Part shown: in pieces, positions 52,577-61,159 of the stretch
How positions within the stretch are numbered: position 1 is the first letter of the stretch
Layout: every line of letters begins with the position of its first letter
Notes under the pieces: generated by a model
Seen by the model: the letters and a program-made list of their open reading frames with translations, nothing else
Told to the model about the DNA's origin: nothing
Databases searched by the model: none
Position numbers and translations under genes: made by a program
Assembly (NCBI GenBank): GCA_946415315.1
Contig: CAMKRZ010000018.1
Coordinates: forward strand, 1 to 61,261
Direction of reading: 5' to 3'
Origin: an uncultured Lachnoclostridium sp.
GTDB lineage: Bacteria > Bacillota > Clostridia > Lachnospirales > Lachnospiraceae
DNA: 61,261 bases

Positions 52577-53311
52577 ATGAACTCTTCCTCTACTCTTCAG
52601 GGCGCATCCGGTGCCGGAACCGCCCTCGTGACGGGCGCTACCTCCGGGATCGGACGGGCGATCGCCTTGAAACTTCTGGCGAACGGCTACACCGTGTACG
52701 GCATCGGCCGCAACGAGAGCGGCGCTCCGACACATGAGAACTTTCATCTGCTCCTCGTCGACCTCACGGACGCCTCCGCCGTTGAGCGCGCAGTCCGCCC
52801 GATTGCCGCAGAGCTGTCCCTGCTGGTGAATTCCGCGGGCGTCGCCTACTATGGCCCTCACGAATCGCTTACCCCGCAAGCGATCGCGGAGATGACGGCC
52901 GTCAACGTGACCGCGCCGATGATCCTTGCCAATCTTCTGCTGCCTCATCTTAGGACTTGCGCCGGCACCATCATCAACGTCTCGTCCGTCACCGCGCAAA
53001 GCAGTTCCAACACGCACGCGTGCGCGTACGGCGCGACCAAGGCGGCGCTCAGCAGTTTCTCGGGCAGCCTGTTCGAGGAGTACCGCAAACACGGTATGCG
53101 CGTGATCACCATCCACCCCGACCTGACCGATACGAACCTTTACCGCAACGCGGATTTTGCGCCGAAAAATGACCCGCAGTACAGCCTGTCCGCCGAGGAG
53201 ATCGCCGACTGTGTCCTGCTGTCACTGTCCACGCGCAGCGGCATGGTGGTCACCAGTTTCACGGTCCGGCCGCAGCGCAACGGGATTGACCGCAAGCCGC
53301 ACGGGGAATAG
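52577..53311 (+). CDS. Short-chain dehydrogenase/reductase
   Basis: A 244-residue classical SDR oxidoreductase. Cofactor motif TGATSGIG (about 20-27), LVNSAG (about 95-100), catalytic Ser in ISVSSVT-like NVSSVTAQSS (about 137) and YGATK (Tyr-x3-Lys, about 152-156). AAGGAAC precedes the ATG. It follows the radical SAM gene by 56 bp on the same strand and is probably co-transcribed with it, but its substrate is unknown and a role in DNA repair is not implied. Confidence 0.88.
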   Translation: MNSSSTLQGASGAGTALVTGATSGIGRAIALKLLANGYTVYGIGRNESGAPTHENFHLLLVDLTDASAVERAVRPIAAELSLLVNSAGVAYYGPHESLTPQAIAEMTAVNVTAPMILANLLLPHLRTCAGTIINVSSVTAQSSSNTHACAYGATKAALSSFSGSLFEEYRKHGMRVITIHPDLTDTNLYRNADFAPKNDPQYSLSAEEIADCVLLSLSTRSGMVVTSFTVRPQRNGIDRKPHGE

Positions 53312-53411
53312 TTTCGCAAATGCCGGTACGGGCGGTCTTCCTGCCATCGGCAGACCGGGTCATGATCGGACCGCGCAGATCCCCGACAATCCATCCATAC
53401 ACAAAAAACAT

Positions 53412-53446
53412 CCCTCCGTGCTGTCAACACACGGAGGGTTTCTTTT
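53412..53446 (+). terminator. Terminator after SDR gene
   Basis: CCCTCCGTG (53412-53420) pairs with CACGGAGGG (53430-53438), then TTTCTTTT. Confidence 0.88.
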
Positions 53447-53476
53447 GGACTTTCACCACGCAGGGGCTAATGCACA

Positions 53477-53505
53477 ACAGCCGGAGAGGCACTCTCTCCG
53501 GCTGT
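53477..53505 (-). terminator. Terminator-like hairpin after LtaS-like gene
   Basis: A perfect 12-bp stem ACAGCCGGAGAG (53477-53488) with its complement (53494-53505); the minus-strand tail has few U. Confidence 0.65.
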
Positions 53506-53516
53506 TTCCTGTCAGG

Positions 53517-55625
53517 CTACTGCATCCACGGCAGATAGTCCTGTATGTACTTGTAGTAATCGTTGTTCAGGATCGCGCGTGCAATGTTCAGCTTCGCCTT
53601 GGAAACATTTTTGCACGACTCAACGTACGCTTTCTTATCCGCGTCGGAGAGATCCACATCCACGATCCACTCAGTCTTGCCGGTCGAAGCGCTGTACCGT
53701 ATGAAGTCCGTGACGATGCTGCCGTTTCGGAACTGCACAAAACCGGGCTGATCGGACAGAATGTCATGTCCCATGTACAGGCGGGAATCGTACTCGACGC
53801 CCATAAGGTTCAGGATCGTGGGCATCAGATCAAGGCTGCAGCACGGCTTTTCCACCGTGATGGTTTCCTCAAACGCACCGCTCCAGATGACGCAGTAATT
53901 CTCGAAGCGCTCGAATTCCTTCTCCAGCTTATGTCCCGCCAGATCCGCGAGCTCATCCTCCGACATCGCGTACGGATAATGGTCGCCGGTCATCACGATC
54001 AGCGTGTTATCCAGTTTGCCGGCCTGCTCCAGCTCGATGAGCAGGTACTCCAGCGCCCGATCCAGCTCGATACTGCAGGCCATGTAGCATTTTCCTGCCG
54101 TCTTGTACGGAAGGTCATCCACGTACTCGCGGTTTTTCTTGCAGATCGCGTTGCTCCACGAATACGGCGAATGCCCGCTCATGGTCATGAAGTATGCCAG
54201 GAAACGGTTATCGTTGATGAACATCGGGATTGCCGCTTCCATCATCTCCACGTCGGATTCATGGCTCTGTTTCGTGATCTCCAGCCCGTTTCCGACCGCG
54301 ATAAATTCATACCCGAGATTCGGGTGCGTCTTGTTCCGTTCGTAGTAAGTATAGTCGTGATCGTGGAACGCGCGCGCCGTGTACCCCAGATCCTTGAACA
54401 TCGGAGGCAGCGCGAGCGGCATCGAGTTGCTCGCCGATTTTGCGAAACTCTTGGCACCCTTCGTATCCGGCAGAATTCCCGTGCAGATGGTGTACTCGCT
54501 GTCCGTCGTGTTATTCTGCCACTTCGGCGTATAGAAATTCTCGCATACGATCCCGCTGTGAATCAGCCTGTACAGAGTCGGCGTCAGCTCCTCGTCCACC
54601 GACAGTTTGCAGAACGATTCGGCCGTGATCACGATCAGGTTAAAGTCCTTGCAAAGCCCTGTATACTCATTCTTGTTGGTCGGGGTCTCGTTCGCAAAAT
54701 ACTCGTGGATCGTCTTGATCGTCTTATCCTTCGTCGAGTCCGCAAGGCCCTCGAAATCGATGTTCAGCACGTGCGGCGAACGGTCCACCGGCGTCGGGCT
54801 CGGTGACGGCGATGGCGTCGGGGTCGGTGTGTCCTCAGGTGCCTGCGTCGGTCCCGGGGTCGGCGAAAGCGTCGGTGTCGGCGTGTTCGTCACCTTCTGC
54901 GGCATCACCGGCATGATCGTCGGCACCGTCACATTGGTAATCTCTCCGACCTCCTGAGGATTGTAGGTGATCCTCTCATGCAGATCCTGGAAGAACCCGA
55001 TGCACACGCCCATGTTCGTGATACCGCGGTCATTTTCCCAGTCCTCGAAGAACATGTCGAACTGTCCGTTGTCCTTGCAGTGTTTCGAGTTCAGCGCGAT
55101 GCCCGCGATCAGGAAGCAGTCGATCGCCAGCAGCGCCGTCACGCCCACAATCCAGCCGCGCACTTTTTCGTGCGGGATAACTTTCTTTATAAGGAAAATG
55201 AAATACACGACAAGAGGGATCAGAAGCAAAAGCACAAGCGGTGTGCGCCGCAGCAGGCATGTCATGACATCGCCCGTGAATTCCGCAGCTTCGTCCGCGT
55301 TGTCCGTCAGCGCCAGCGTGAGATACGATTGCAGCATCCCGTGGCTCACTGCCTGCACCACGAACCAGCCGGTGATCGCCACCAGCGCGATCCAGTTGGC
55401 AATGATCCTGGCTTTCGTACCCATTCGGCCCGTTATCGCAGCGATCGCAAAACCAATCCCGAGCGCAAAGAGCACGAGAAATCCAAGCGATGCATTGTGA
55501 AAGTTCTTGTTAATATAGGCGTGGAACACCAGCTCGTCCCAGAGCATTGTGACCGGGATGATCAGCTGAAGGGCATACTGTTTGCCGATCATCCGCCTAT
55601 ACTGCTTTTTTACTTCACCTTCCAT
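53517..55625 (-). CDS. LtaS-like sulfatase-family phosphoglycerol transferase with Thr-Pro linker
   Basis: A 702-residue membrane enzyme of the lipoteichoic acid synthase type. Four to five N-terminal transmembrane helices (about 15-200) lead to a linker with TPTPTPSPSPSPTP (about 255-285), then an extracellular sulfatase-fold domain (about 300-640). Metal and catalytic motifs: VITAESFCKL (near 330), NNTTDSEYT with the likely nucleophile Thr (near 375), AFHDHDYTYYERN (near 435) and MTGDHYPYAM (near 575). It probably polymerises or transfers glycerol phosphate to an envelope glycolipid. The Thr-Pro linker inside the enzyme is unusual. The start is uncertain: the ATG at 55625 has only a close GGGG, and a TTG at 55652 is possible. 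Confidence 0.85.
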   Translation of the reverse strand: MEGEVKKQYRRMIGKQYALQLIIPVTMLWDELVFHAYINKNFHNASLGFLVLFALGIGFAIAAITGRMGTKARIIANWIALVAITGWFVVQAVSHGMLQSYLTLALTDNADEAAEFTGDVMTCLLRRTPLVLLLLIPLVVYFIFLIKKVIPHEKVRGWIVGVTALLAIDCFLIAGIALNSKHCKDNGQFDMFFEDWENDRGITNMGVCIGFFQDLHERITYNPQEVGEITNVTVPTIMPVMPQKVTNTPTPTLSPTPGPTQAPEDTPTPTPSPSPSPTPVDRSPHVLNIDFEGLADSTKDKTIKTIHEYFANETPTNKNEYTGLCKDFNLIVITAESFCKLSVDEELTPTLYRLIHSGIVCENFYTPKWQNNTTDSEYTICTGILPDTKGAKSFAKSASNSMPLALPPMFKDLGYTARAFHDHDYTYYERNKTHPNLGYEFIAVGNGLEITKQSHESDVEMMEAAIPMFINDNRFLAYFMTMSGHSPYSWSNAICKKNREYVDDLPYKTAGKCYMACSIELDRALEYLLIELEQAGKLDNTLIVMTGDHYPYAMSEDELADLAGHKLEKEFERFENYCVIWSGAFEETITVEKPCCSLDLMPTILNLMGVEYDSRLYMGHDILSDQPGFVQFRNGSIVTDFIRYSASTGKTEWIVDVDLSDADKKAYVESCKNVSKAKLNIARAILNNDYYKYIQDYLPWMQ

Positions 55626-55779
55626 ATCCCCACTGTCTATCCTTACTGTCAAAATCTCAGGGAAACACCGATGCGTTCCGCCGTAGTCCGATTTGCGAAA
55701 GCAATATCAGCGTTTCCCCGTTATCATTCTTGTTTGCATTTTTCGCAAAGCCGGGAATCAGACGATCCCTTTCTCTGCG

Positions 55780-57159
55780 TTATGCGTTCGGCCCCTCCGC
55801 CGCGCCTTCTGCGGCGTCTACCACCTGCTGTGCTGCCACATCAACCTGCGCCGCTGCCTGCTCCGCGGACTGCAATACATCCACCGGCTGACGGTCGGTC
55901 TGTACGGATTGCTTCACATCCACCGGCTGACGATCGGTCTGTACGGACTGCTGCACATCCACCGGCTGACGATCGGGCTGTACGGACTGCTGCACATCCA
56001 CCGGCTGGTATGCGGGCTGCTGCGCATATGCCTGCTGTTGCTGCGCGTAAGCCTGCTGCTGCGCATAAGCCTGCTGCTGCGCGTAGGCCTGCTGCTGCGC
56101 GTAGGCCTGCTGCTGCGCATAGGCCTGCTGCTGCGCATAAGCCTGCTGCTGCGCGTAAGCCTGCTGCTGCGCGTAAGCCTGCTGCTGCGCGTAAACGCGC
56201 TGCTGATACGCATACTGGTTCGGGTCAACCTCCTGCTCGTCATCACCGCCGCCGAACGAAACCATAATGATCTTCAGAATGATCGCGAAGACGATGCATC
56301 CTGCGGAAATGTAAAGTACCAGGAGCGCCGGCTTGCGGAACAGTTCCGAGACCATCGTGCCCGCGAGCACCGAAAGCGTTTTGTTCGTGTCCGACAGTTT
56401 CTCCACCAGCTTGTCCACTCCGAGGAGCAGTACCGAGCCACCGGCAATGCCTCCGACGATGCCGTATTCGGCAAATGTACCCGGAACGAAGCGTCCGCGC
56501 AATACTGCGATGATCAGCATCATCAATCCGCAGAAGCCGAGCACAGCCCACGGGATCCAGGATGCGAAGGTCTTTGCCTTCGAGATACCGTCGCGGATCG
56601 TTTCGATCTCATCACCGGCAATCTTGCTCATATCCAGCTCTTCCAGATCCATCTTGTTGAGCTCGGTGCGGATGTCATCCATCGCGGAGTCGGCGATCTT
56701 CTCTCCTGTCACCGACTCGACAAACTCCTTGTTGTCCTCGATCAGCCGGTACAGCTCGTCCGCCGAGACAGACGCTTTGCTGTCCTTCTTGTCGTCCGTC
56801 AGGAACTCTACGTAATCGGCCATTTTCCCCTCGAGGAAATCCTTGACCGCTTCATTTTTCAAAATCTCACTGACCTGATCTTCGGTGACGTTGATCTTCT
56901 CACCGCTGATCTCGGTCGCCTTCTCACTGATATACTTTGACAAATCCTTTCCGTCCGTTGCTTTCTCGATGTACTCGGACTTTGCCAGTTTCTCAAGATC
57001 AATATTCTTCGTGAACTCCGAAGCCAGCTCCTTCGGCTCCATCACAAGCAGATCGCTGATCCGCGCCGTAAAGATCCACGCGATCACGCCTACAAGCAGA
57101 AAAAGCCCGAAGAAAATGGCAAAAAAACGGCTGATAAACGACAGTTTCTTCTTTTTCAT
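55780..57159 (-). CDS. Membrane protein with Gln-Ala-Tyr repeat tail (unknown function)
   Basis: A 459-residue membrane protein. An N-terminal helix (about 8-30) precedes a large charged extracytoplasmic region (about 35-205), then three to four helices (about 205-305) and a cytoplasmic tail (about 310-459). The tail has about ten AYAQQQ hexapeptides followed by four copies of a QPVDVQQSVQTDR-type unit and an Ala-rich end. No known domain was recognised. Gln/Tyr-rich repeats of this type can mediate self-association, which is inference. GGAGG lies 7 bp before the ATG and there is a clear promoter. Confidence 0.75.
   Translation of the reverse strand: MKKKKLSFISRFFAIFFGLFLLVGVIAWIFTARISDLLVMEPKELASEFTKNIDLEKLAKSEYIEKATDGKDLSKYISEKATEISGEKINVTEDQVSEILKNEAVKDFLEGKMADYVEFLTDDKKDSKASVSADELYRLIEDNKEFVESVTGEKIADSAMDDIRTELNKMDLEELDMSKIAGDEIETIRDGISKAKTFASWIPWAVLGFCGLMMLIIAVLRGRFVPGTFAEYGIVGGIAGGSVLLLGVDKLVEKLSDTNKTLSVLAGTMVSELFRKPALLVLYISAGCIVFAIILKIIMVSFGGGDDEQEVDPNQYAYQQRVYAQQQAYAQQQAYAQQQAYAQQQAYAQQQAYAQQQAYAQQQAYAQQQAYAQQQQAYAQQPAYQPVDVQQSVQPDRQPVDVQQSVQTDRQPVDVKQSVQTDRQPVDVLQSAEQAAAQVDVAAQQVVDAAEGAAEGPNA
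55880..56210 (-). repeat. Tandem repeats: 39-bp QPVDVQQSVQTDR units and 18-bp AYAQQQ units
   Basis: About four 39-bp units (55880-56010) and about ten 18-bp units with core GCCTGCTGCTGCGC (56020-56210). The 18-bp array is nearly identical between copies and is a likely slippage site. Confidence 0.9.
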
Positions 57160-57269
57160 ATCAAAGCCTCCGTTTCATTCCGTATATTGCAAACGTACCC
57201 TGCACGCCCGCGCGCCCGCGACCGCGCATCACACAGACCTGCGCACAAAGCACGGTCTGAACAGTAGTT

Positions 57270-57298
57270 ATTGTACAACAATCCGAAGCATTTGAAAA
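57270..57298 (-). promoter_or_regulatory. Promoter for repeat-tail membrane protein gene
   Basis: Minus-strand TTTTCA (57293-57298) and TACAAT (57270-57275), spacing 17 bp. Confidence 0.7.
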
Positions 57299-57362
57299 GA
57301 ATATTATTCGCGCGCGGCCAAGCGTGAATACAGCTCGCGCACCGAAATGTCATAAGATAAGA

Positions 57363-57386
57363 CAACCGCATCGAAAAATGCGGTTG
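57363..57386 (-). terminator. Terminator after carB
   Basis: CAACCGCAT (57363-57371) pairs with ATGCGGTTG (57378-57386); the minus-strand tail is UCUUAUCUUAUG. The loop contains CGAAAAATG. Confidence 0.7.
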
Positions 57387-57396
57387 CCTGATGATC

Positions 57397-60300
57397 TTAT
57401 ACAATAGGTGTGATCTCCGCGTGGATCTCCTGCAGCGACTTCACCGGGCAGTCCGTATGGGTCTTCACATAGTGGATACCCTCGGCAGTTGCGCGGGCTG
57501 CGGCAATCGTCGTCACATACGGAACTTTTGCCTTGATGGCTGCCTTCCGAAGGTAGCTGTCATCGTGCACGCTGTCCTTGCCGATCGGCGAGTTGATGAC
57601 GAGCTGTATTCTTCCGTTGGTGATCAGGTCGTAGCAGTTCGGGCGGCCTTCGTACAGTTTGAGCACCTTCTCAGCCGGGATTCCCGCTGCCGTGATGGCA
57701 TCGAACGTGCCTCCGGTCGCGTAGATCTTGAAGCCGTCCTCCGCGAACTGCTTCGCGATGTCGAGCATCTCGTCCTTGTCTTTATTTTTCACGGAGATCA
57801 GTACCGAGCCTTCCAGCGGAAGTTTCGACTGGATCGCCTCCTGCGCCTTCACGAACGCCTCGCCGTAGGACGGCGACAGTCCGAGCACCTCACCCGTGGA
57901 GCGCATCTCCGGTCCGAGGATCGGGTCAACCTCCGGGAACATGTTGAACGGGAAGGCTGCTTCCTTCACGCCGTAGTTCGGGATGTGCATCTCGTGAAGC
58001 TCCGGAAGCGGCGACTTGCGTCCGGTCAGCTCGCCGGTGATGATATCGGTAGCGATCGGCACCATGCGGATGTTGCAGACCTTCGATACCAACGGCACCG
58101 TGCGGGATGCGCGCGGGTTCGCCTCGAGAACGAACACCTTGCCGTTCTCGATCGCGTACTGCATGTTCATCAGACCCTTGACATGCATCTCCTCCGCGAT
58201 CTTGCGTGTGTATTCCTTGATGGTTTTCACATTTTCCGCCGAGATATGAACCGACGGGATGATGCATGCGGAGTCACCGGAGTGAACACCCGCAAGCTCA
58301 ATATGCTCCATAACCGCAGGCACAAATGCGTGCGTGCCGTCCGCGATAGCGTCGGCCTCGCACTCAAGCGCGTGGTTGAGGAAACGGTCGATCAGGATCG
58401 GGCGGTCCGGCGTCACGCCGACTGCCGCATTCATGTATTCGGTCATCTGGTCATCGTCGTAGACAACTTCCATGCCGCGTCCGCCGAGCACGTAGGACGG
58501 GCGTACCATAACCGGGTAACCGATCTTCTTTGCGATCACGATGGCGTCGTCAACCGTGACAGCCATTCCGGACTCCGGCATCGGAATGCCGAGCTTGTCC
58601 ATCATCGCACGGAACAGGTCTCTGTCCTCTGCGAGGTCGATGACGGCAGGCGAAGTGCCGAGGATCTTCACGCCGTTGCGCTCCAGATCCGCAGCAAGAT
58701 TCAGAGGTGTCTGACCGCCGAACTGTGCGATCACGCCGAGCGGCTTCTCCTTCTTGTAAATGCTGAGCACATCCTCGAGCGTCAGCGGCTCAAAGTAAAG
58801 CTTGTCAGACGTGTCGTAGTCGGTTGAAACGGTCTCGGGGTTGCAGTTGACAATGATCGTCTCGAAGCCGAGTTTCTTGAGCGCCATTGCTGCATGTACG
58901 CAGCAGTAGTCGAACTCGATACCCTGGCCGATACGGTTCGGGCCGCCGCCGAGGATCATGACCTTCTTATTGTTCGAGGAAGGGCTCTCGTCCTTCTCGA
59001 TGTTGTAGCTCGAGAAATAGTATGCGCTGTTCTGCGTACCGCTTACGTGTACTCCCTCCCATGCCTCCTCGAGGCCGATCTGAAGGCGGCGGTTACGGAT
59101 GTCATCCTCCTTCACGCCGACCAGCTTAGCGAGGTAACGATCGGAAAATCCGTCCTTCTTCGCCTTGATGAGCACACCGTCCGCGGGAACGGCGCCCTTC
59201 ATCTCAAGCAGCGCCTCTTCCTCCTCGACGAGCTCCTGCATCTGCTCAATGAACCACTTCTTCACGTGGGTCGCATCATGCACCTCATCGACGGTAGCGC
59301 CCTTGCGAAGCGCCTCATACATCTGGAAATGTCTCTCGCTCGAGGGCGTTGCCAGCTTCTTCAGCAGATCCTCCTTCGAGAGTTCATGGAAATTCTTCAC
59401 ATAGCCGAGGCCGTAGCGTCCGGTCTCCAGGCTGCGGATTGCCTTCTGGAAAGCTTCCTTGTAGGTCTTACCGATGCTCATGACCTCACCTACGGCGCGC
59501 ATCTGCGTGCCGAGCTTGTCCTGAACACCCTTGAATTTTTCGAAAGCCCAACGGGCGAACTTGATCACGACATAGTCGCCGCTCGGAACGTACTTGTCGA
59601 GGGTACCGCATTTTCCGCAGGGGATATCCTTGAGCGTAAGGCCCGTTGCGAGCATCGCGGATACCAGCGCGATCGGGAATCCCGTTGCCTTCGACGCGAG
59701 TGCCGAGGAACGCGAGGTTCTGGGGTTGATCTCGATAACAACGATACGATCGGACTTCGGATCGTGCGCGAACTGTACGTTCGTACCGCCGATGACCTGT
59801 ACGCGGTCTACGATCTTGTAAGCCTGCTCCTGCAGACGCTTCTGTACTTCCGGGGAAATGGTGAGCATCGGAGCCGCGCAGAACGAGTCGCCGGTGTGAA
59901 CGCCCATCGGGTCGATGTTCTCGATGAAGCACACGGTGATCATGTTGCCCTCGCAGTCGCGGACAACCTCAAGCTCGAGCTCCTCCCAGCCGAGCACGGA
60001 CTCCTCGACGAGAACCTGACCTACCAGGCTGGCCTGAAGACCTCTCGCGCAAACCGTGCTGAGCTCTTCCTTGTTATAAACGAGACCGCCGCCGGCGCCG
60101 CCCATCGTGTACGCGGGGCGAAGCACCACCGGGTAGCCGAGCTTGTCAGCGATCGCGAGCGCCTCATCCACGCTGTAGGCAACCTCGCTTCTTGCCATCT
60201 CGATGCCGAGCTCATTCATCGTGTTCTTGAACTCGATGCGGTCCTCGCCACGCTCAATGGCATCCACCTGCACGCCGATAACCTTCACATTGTATTTATC

Positions 60301-60624
60301 CAAAACGCCGGCTTTGTTCAGCTCCGCGCAAAGGTTCAGACCGGACTGTCCGCCGAGGTTCGGCAGCAGCGCGTCCGGACGCTCCTTCGCGATGATCCGC
60401 TCCAGTCTCTCCACGTTGAGCGGCTCGATGTACGTTACATCCGCCGTCTCCGGGTCGGTCATGATGGTCGCCGGGTTCGAGTTTACAAGAACGATCTTGT
60501 AACCGAGCTTGCGAAGCGCCTTGCACGCCTGCGTTCCCGAGTAGTCAAACTCGCACGCCTGACCGATAATGATCGGACCGGATCCGATGATCAAAACCTT
60601 GTCGATGTCTGTTCTCTTGGGCAT
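57397..60624 (-). CDS. carB: Carbamoyl-phosphate synthase large subunit
   Basis: A 1075-residue enzyme that makes carbamoyl phosphate from bicarbonate, ammonia (passed from CarA) and two ATP, for pyrimidines and arginine. Both homologous ATP-grasp halves are present, each opening with a GSGPIIIGQ or GGGPNRIGQG motif and containing AYTMGGAGGG or PSYVLGGRGM-type loops and EINPRTSRSS or EANPRASRT. The MGS-like allosteric domain ends the protein (about 940-1075, IYATGGTFDAI). carA is not in the window next to it. AGGAGG lies 7 bp before the ATG. The 200-nt leader contains a small ORF and a strong hairpin, suggesting attenuation. Confidence 0.97.
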   Translation of the reverse strand: MPKRTDIDKVLIIGSGPIIIGQACEFDYSGTQACKALRKLGYKIVLVNSNPATIMTDPETADVTYIEPLNVERLERIIAKERPDALLPNLGGQSGLNLCAELNKAGVLDKYNVKVIGVQVDAIERGEDRIEFKNTMNELGIEMARSEVAYSVDEALAIADKLGYPVVLRPAYTMGGAGGGLVYNKEELSTVCARGLQASLVGQVLVEESVLGWEELELEVVRDCEGNMITVCFIENIDPMGVHTGDSFCAAPMLTISPEVQKRLQEQAYKIVDRVQVIGGTNVQFAHDPKSDRIVVIEINPRTSRSSALASKATGFPIALVSAMLATGLTLKDIPCGKCGTLDKYVPSGDYVVIKFARWAFEKFKGVQDKLGTQMRAVGEVMSIGKTYKEAFQKAIRSLETGRYGLGYVKNFHELSKEDLLKKLATPSSERHFQMYEALRKGATVDEVHDATHVKKWFIEQMQELVEEEEALLEMKGAVPADGVLIKAKKDGFSDRYLAKLVGVKEDDIRNRRLQIGLEEAWEGVHVSGTQNSAYYFSSYNIEKDESPSSNNKKVMILGGGPNRIGQGIEFDYCCVHAAMALKKLGFETIIVNCNPETVSTDYDTSDKLYFEPLTLEDVLSIYKKEKPLGVIAQFGGQTPLNLAADLERNGVKILGTSPAVIDLAEDRDLFRAMMDKLGIPMPESGMAVTVDDAIVIAKKIGYPVMVRPSYVLGGRGMEVVYDDDQMTEYMNAAVGVTPDRPILIDRFLNHALECEADAIADGTHAFVPAVMEHIELAGVHSGDSACIIPSVHISAENVKTIKEYTRKIAEEMHVKGLMNMQYAIENGKVFVLEANPRASRTVPLVSKVCNIRMVPIATDIITGELTGRKSPLPELHEMHIPNYGVKEAAFPFNMFPEVDPILGPEMRSTGEVLGLSPSYGEAFVKAQEAIQSKLPLEGSVLISVKNKDKDEMLDIAKQFAEDGFKIYATGGTFDAITAAGIPAEKVLKLYEGRPNCYDLITNGRIQLVINSPIGKDSVHDDSYLRKAAIKAKVPYVTTIAAARATAEGIHYVKTHTDCPVKSLQEIHAEITPIV

Positions 60625-60685
60625 TGTTGTTTCCTCCTGCTTCCCTGTGTTCGATTGGTCCCTTCGGTTTCCGCCTTATAAACGA

Positions 60686-60719
60686 ATTTGACGGAATAGA
60701 AAAAACTATTCCGTCAAAT
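60686..60719 (-). other. Perfect 14-bp hairpin in carB leader
   Basis: ATTTGACGGAATAG (60686-60699) pairs perfectly with 60706-60719 around a six-base A (plus) or U (minus) loop. On the minus strand the 5' arm contains the stop codon of the 23-codon leader ORF. There is no U-run after the stem, so it is not a simple terminator. Confidence 0.8.
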
Positions 60720-60785
60720 GAAAATACATATCGTATTGAAGTTCGTTTCTTTCCCGCTGCAATTGTGCGAAACCATGGAAACCAT
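60714..60785 (-). CDS. Candidate leader peptide upstream of carB
   Basis: A 23-codon ORF in the carB leader, MVSMVSHNCSG followed by KETNFNTICIFI. AAGGAG (60793-60798) lies exactly 7 bp before its ATG, as good as that of real genes here. Its TGA (60714-60716) falls inside the 5' arm of the 14-bp hairpin, so a terminating ribosome would cover that arm. No run of a single regulatory amino acid is present. It lies about 90 bp before carB. The role in attenuation is inferred from layout only. Confidence 0.5.
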   Translation of the reverse strand: MVSMVSHNCSGKETNFNTICIFI

Positions 60786-60830
60786 GTGACTTCTCCTTAC
60801 CAATGCTATGTCTGTTTCACAACCTGGTAT

Positions 60831-60859
60831 AATATATCATAAGCCCCCGAAAACTTCAA
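60831..60859 (-). promoter_or_regulatory. Promoter for carB leader
   Basis: Minus-strand TTGAAG (60854-60859) and TATATT (60831-60836), spacing 17 bp, giving a leader of about 200 nt. Confidence 0.7.
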
Positions 60860-60902
60860 TAGGAAAATGTGACGAAACGAAGCATTTTTTCAGGCCGGAC
60901 TT

Positions 60903-61159
60903 TTACTCTTCCGTCTTCGCGGCAGCCTCCTTTTTTCTTTTCCCGGAGATACACATTGTATCCGCACACGATGCCGATCAGTACCCGCGCGTAGCCGCCC
61001 GGAGTCCCATATGCATCATACCTGCGATCGGGATCGCAAGCCATTTTTTCCGCCCTGGTAGTTGTTCCGCCCGATCTGATACCCGGGGTTCAGTTCCACG
61101 AGCAGCAGGGTCATCCACTCTTGCGTCGGCGGAAAATGCAAGCCAAAATCCGTTGACAT
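60903..61159 (-). pseudogene. Frameshifted remnant of a small membrane protein gene
   Basis: No single long frame exists, but protein-like pieces appear in successive frames: MSTDFGLHFPPTQEWMTLLL and QIGRNNYQGGK, then KWLAIPIAGMMHMGLR after a run of six A, then VLIGIVCGYNVYLREKKK (a helix with basic end), and EAAAKTEE before a TAA at 60903. The breaks fall at or near homopolymer runs, so it is either a decayed gene or indel errors in the sequence. The rest of 61160-61261 shows nothing I recognise. Confidence 0.35.

Noticed and set aside
58894-60681. A 595-codon plus-strand frame opposite carB
   Set aside because: Antisense of a textbook carB gene with no ribosome site or domain signature.
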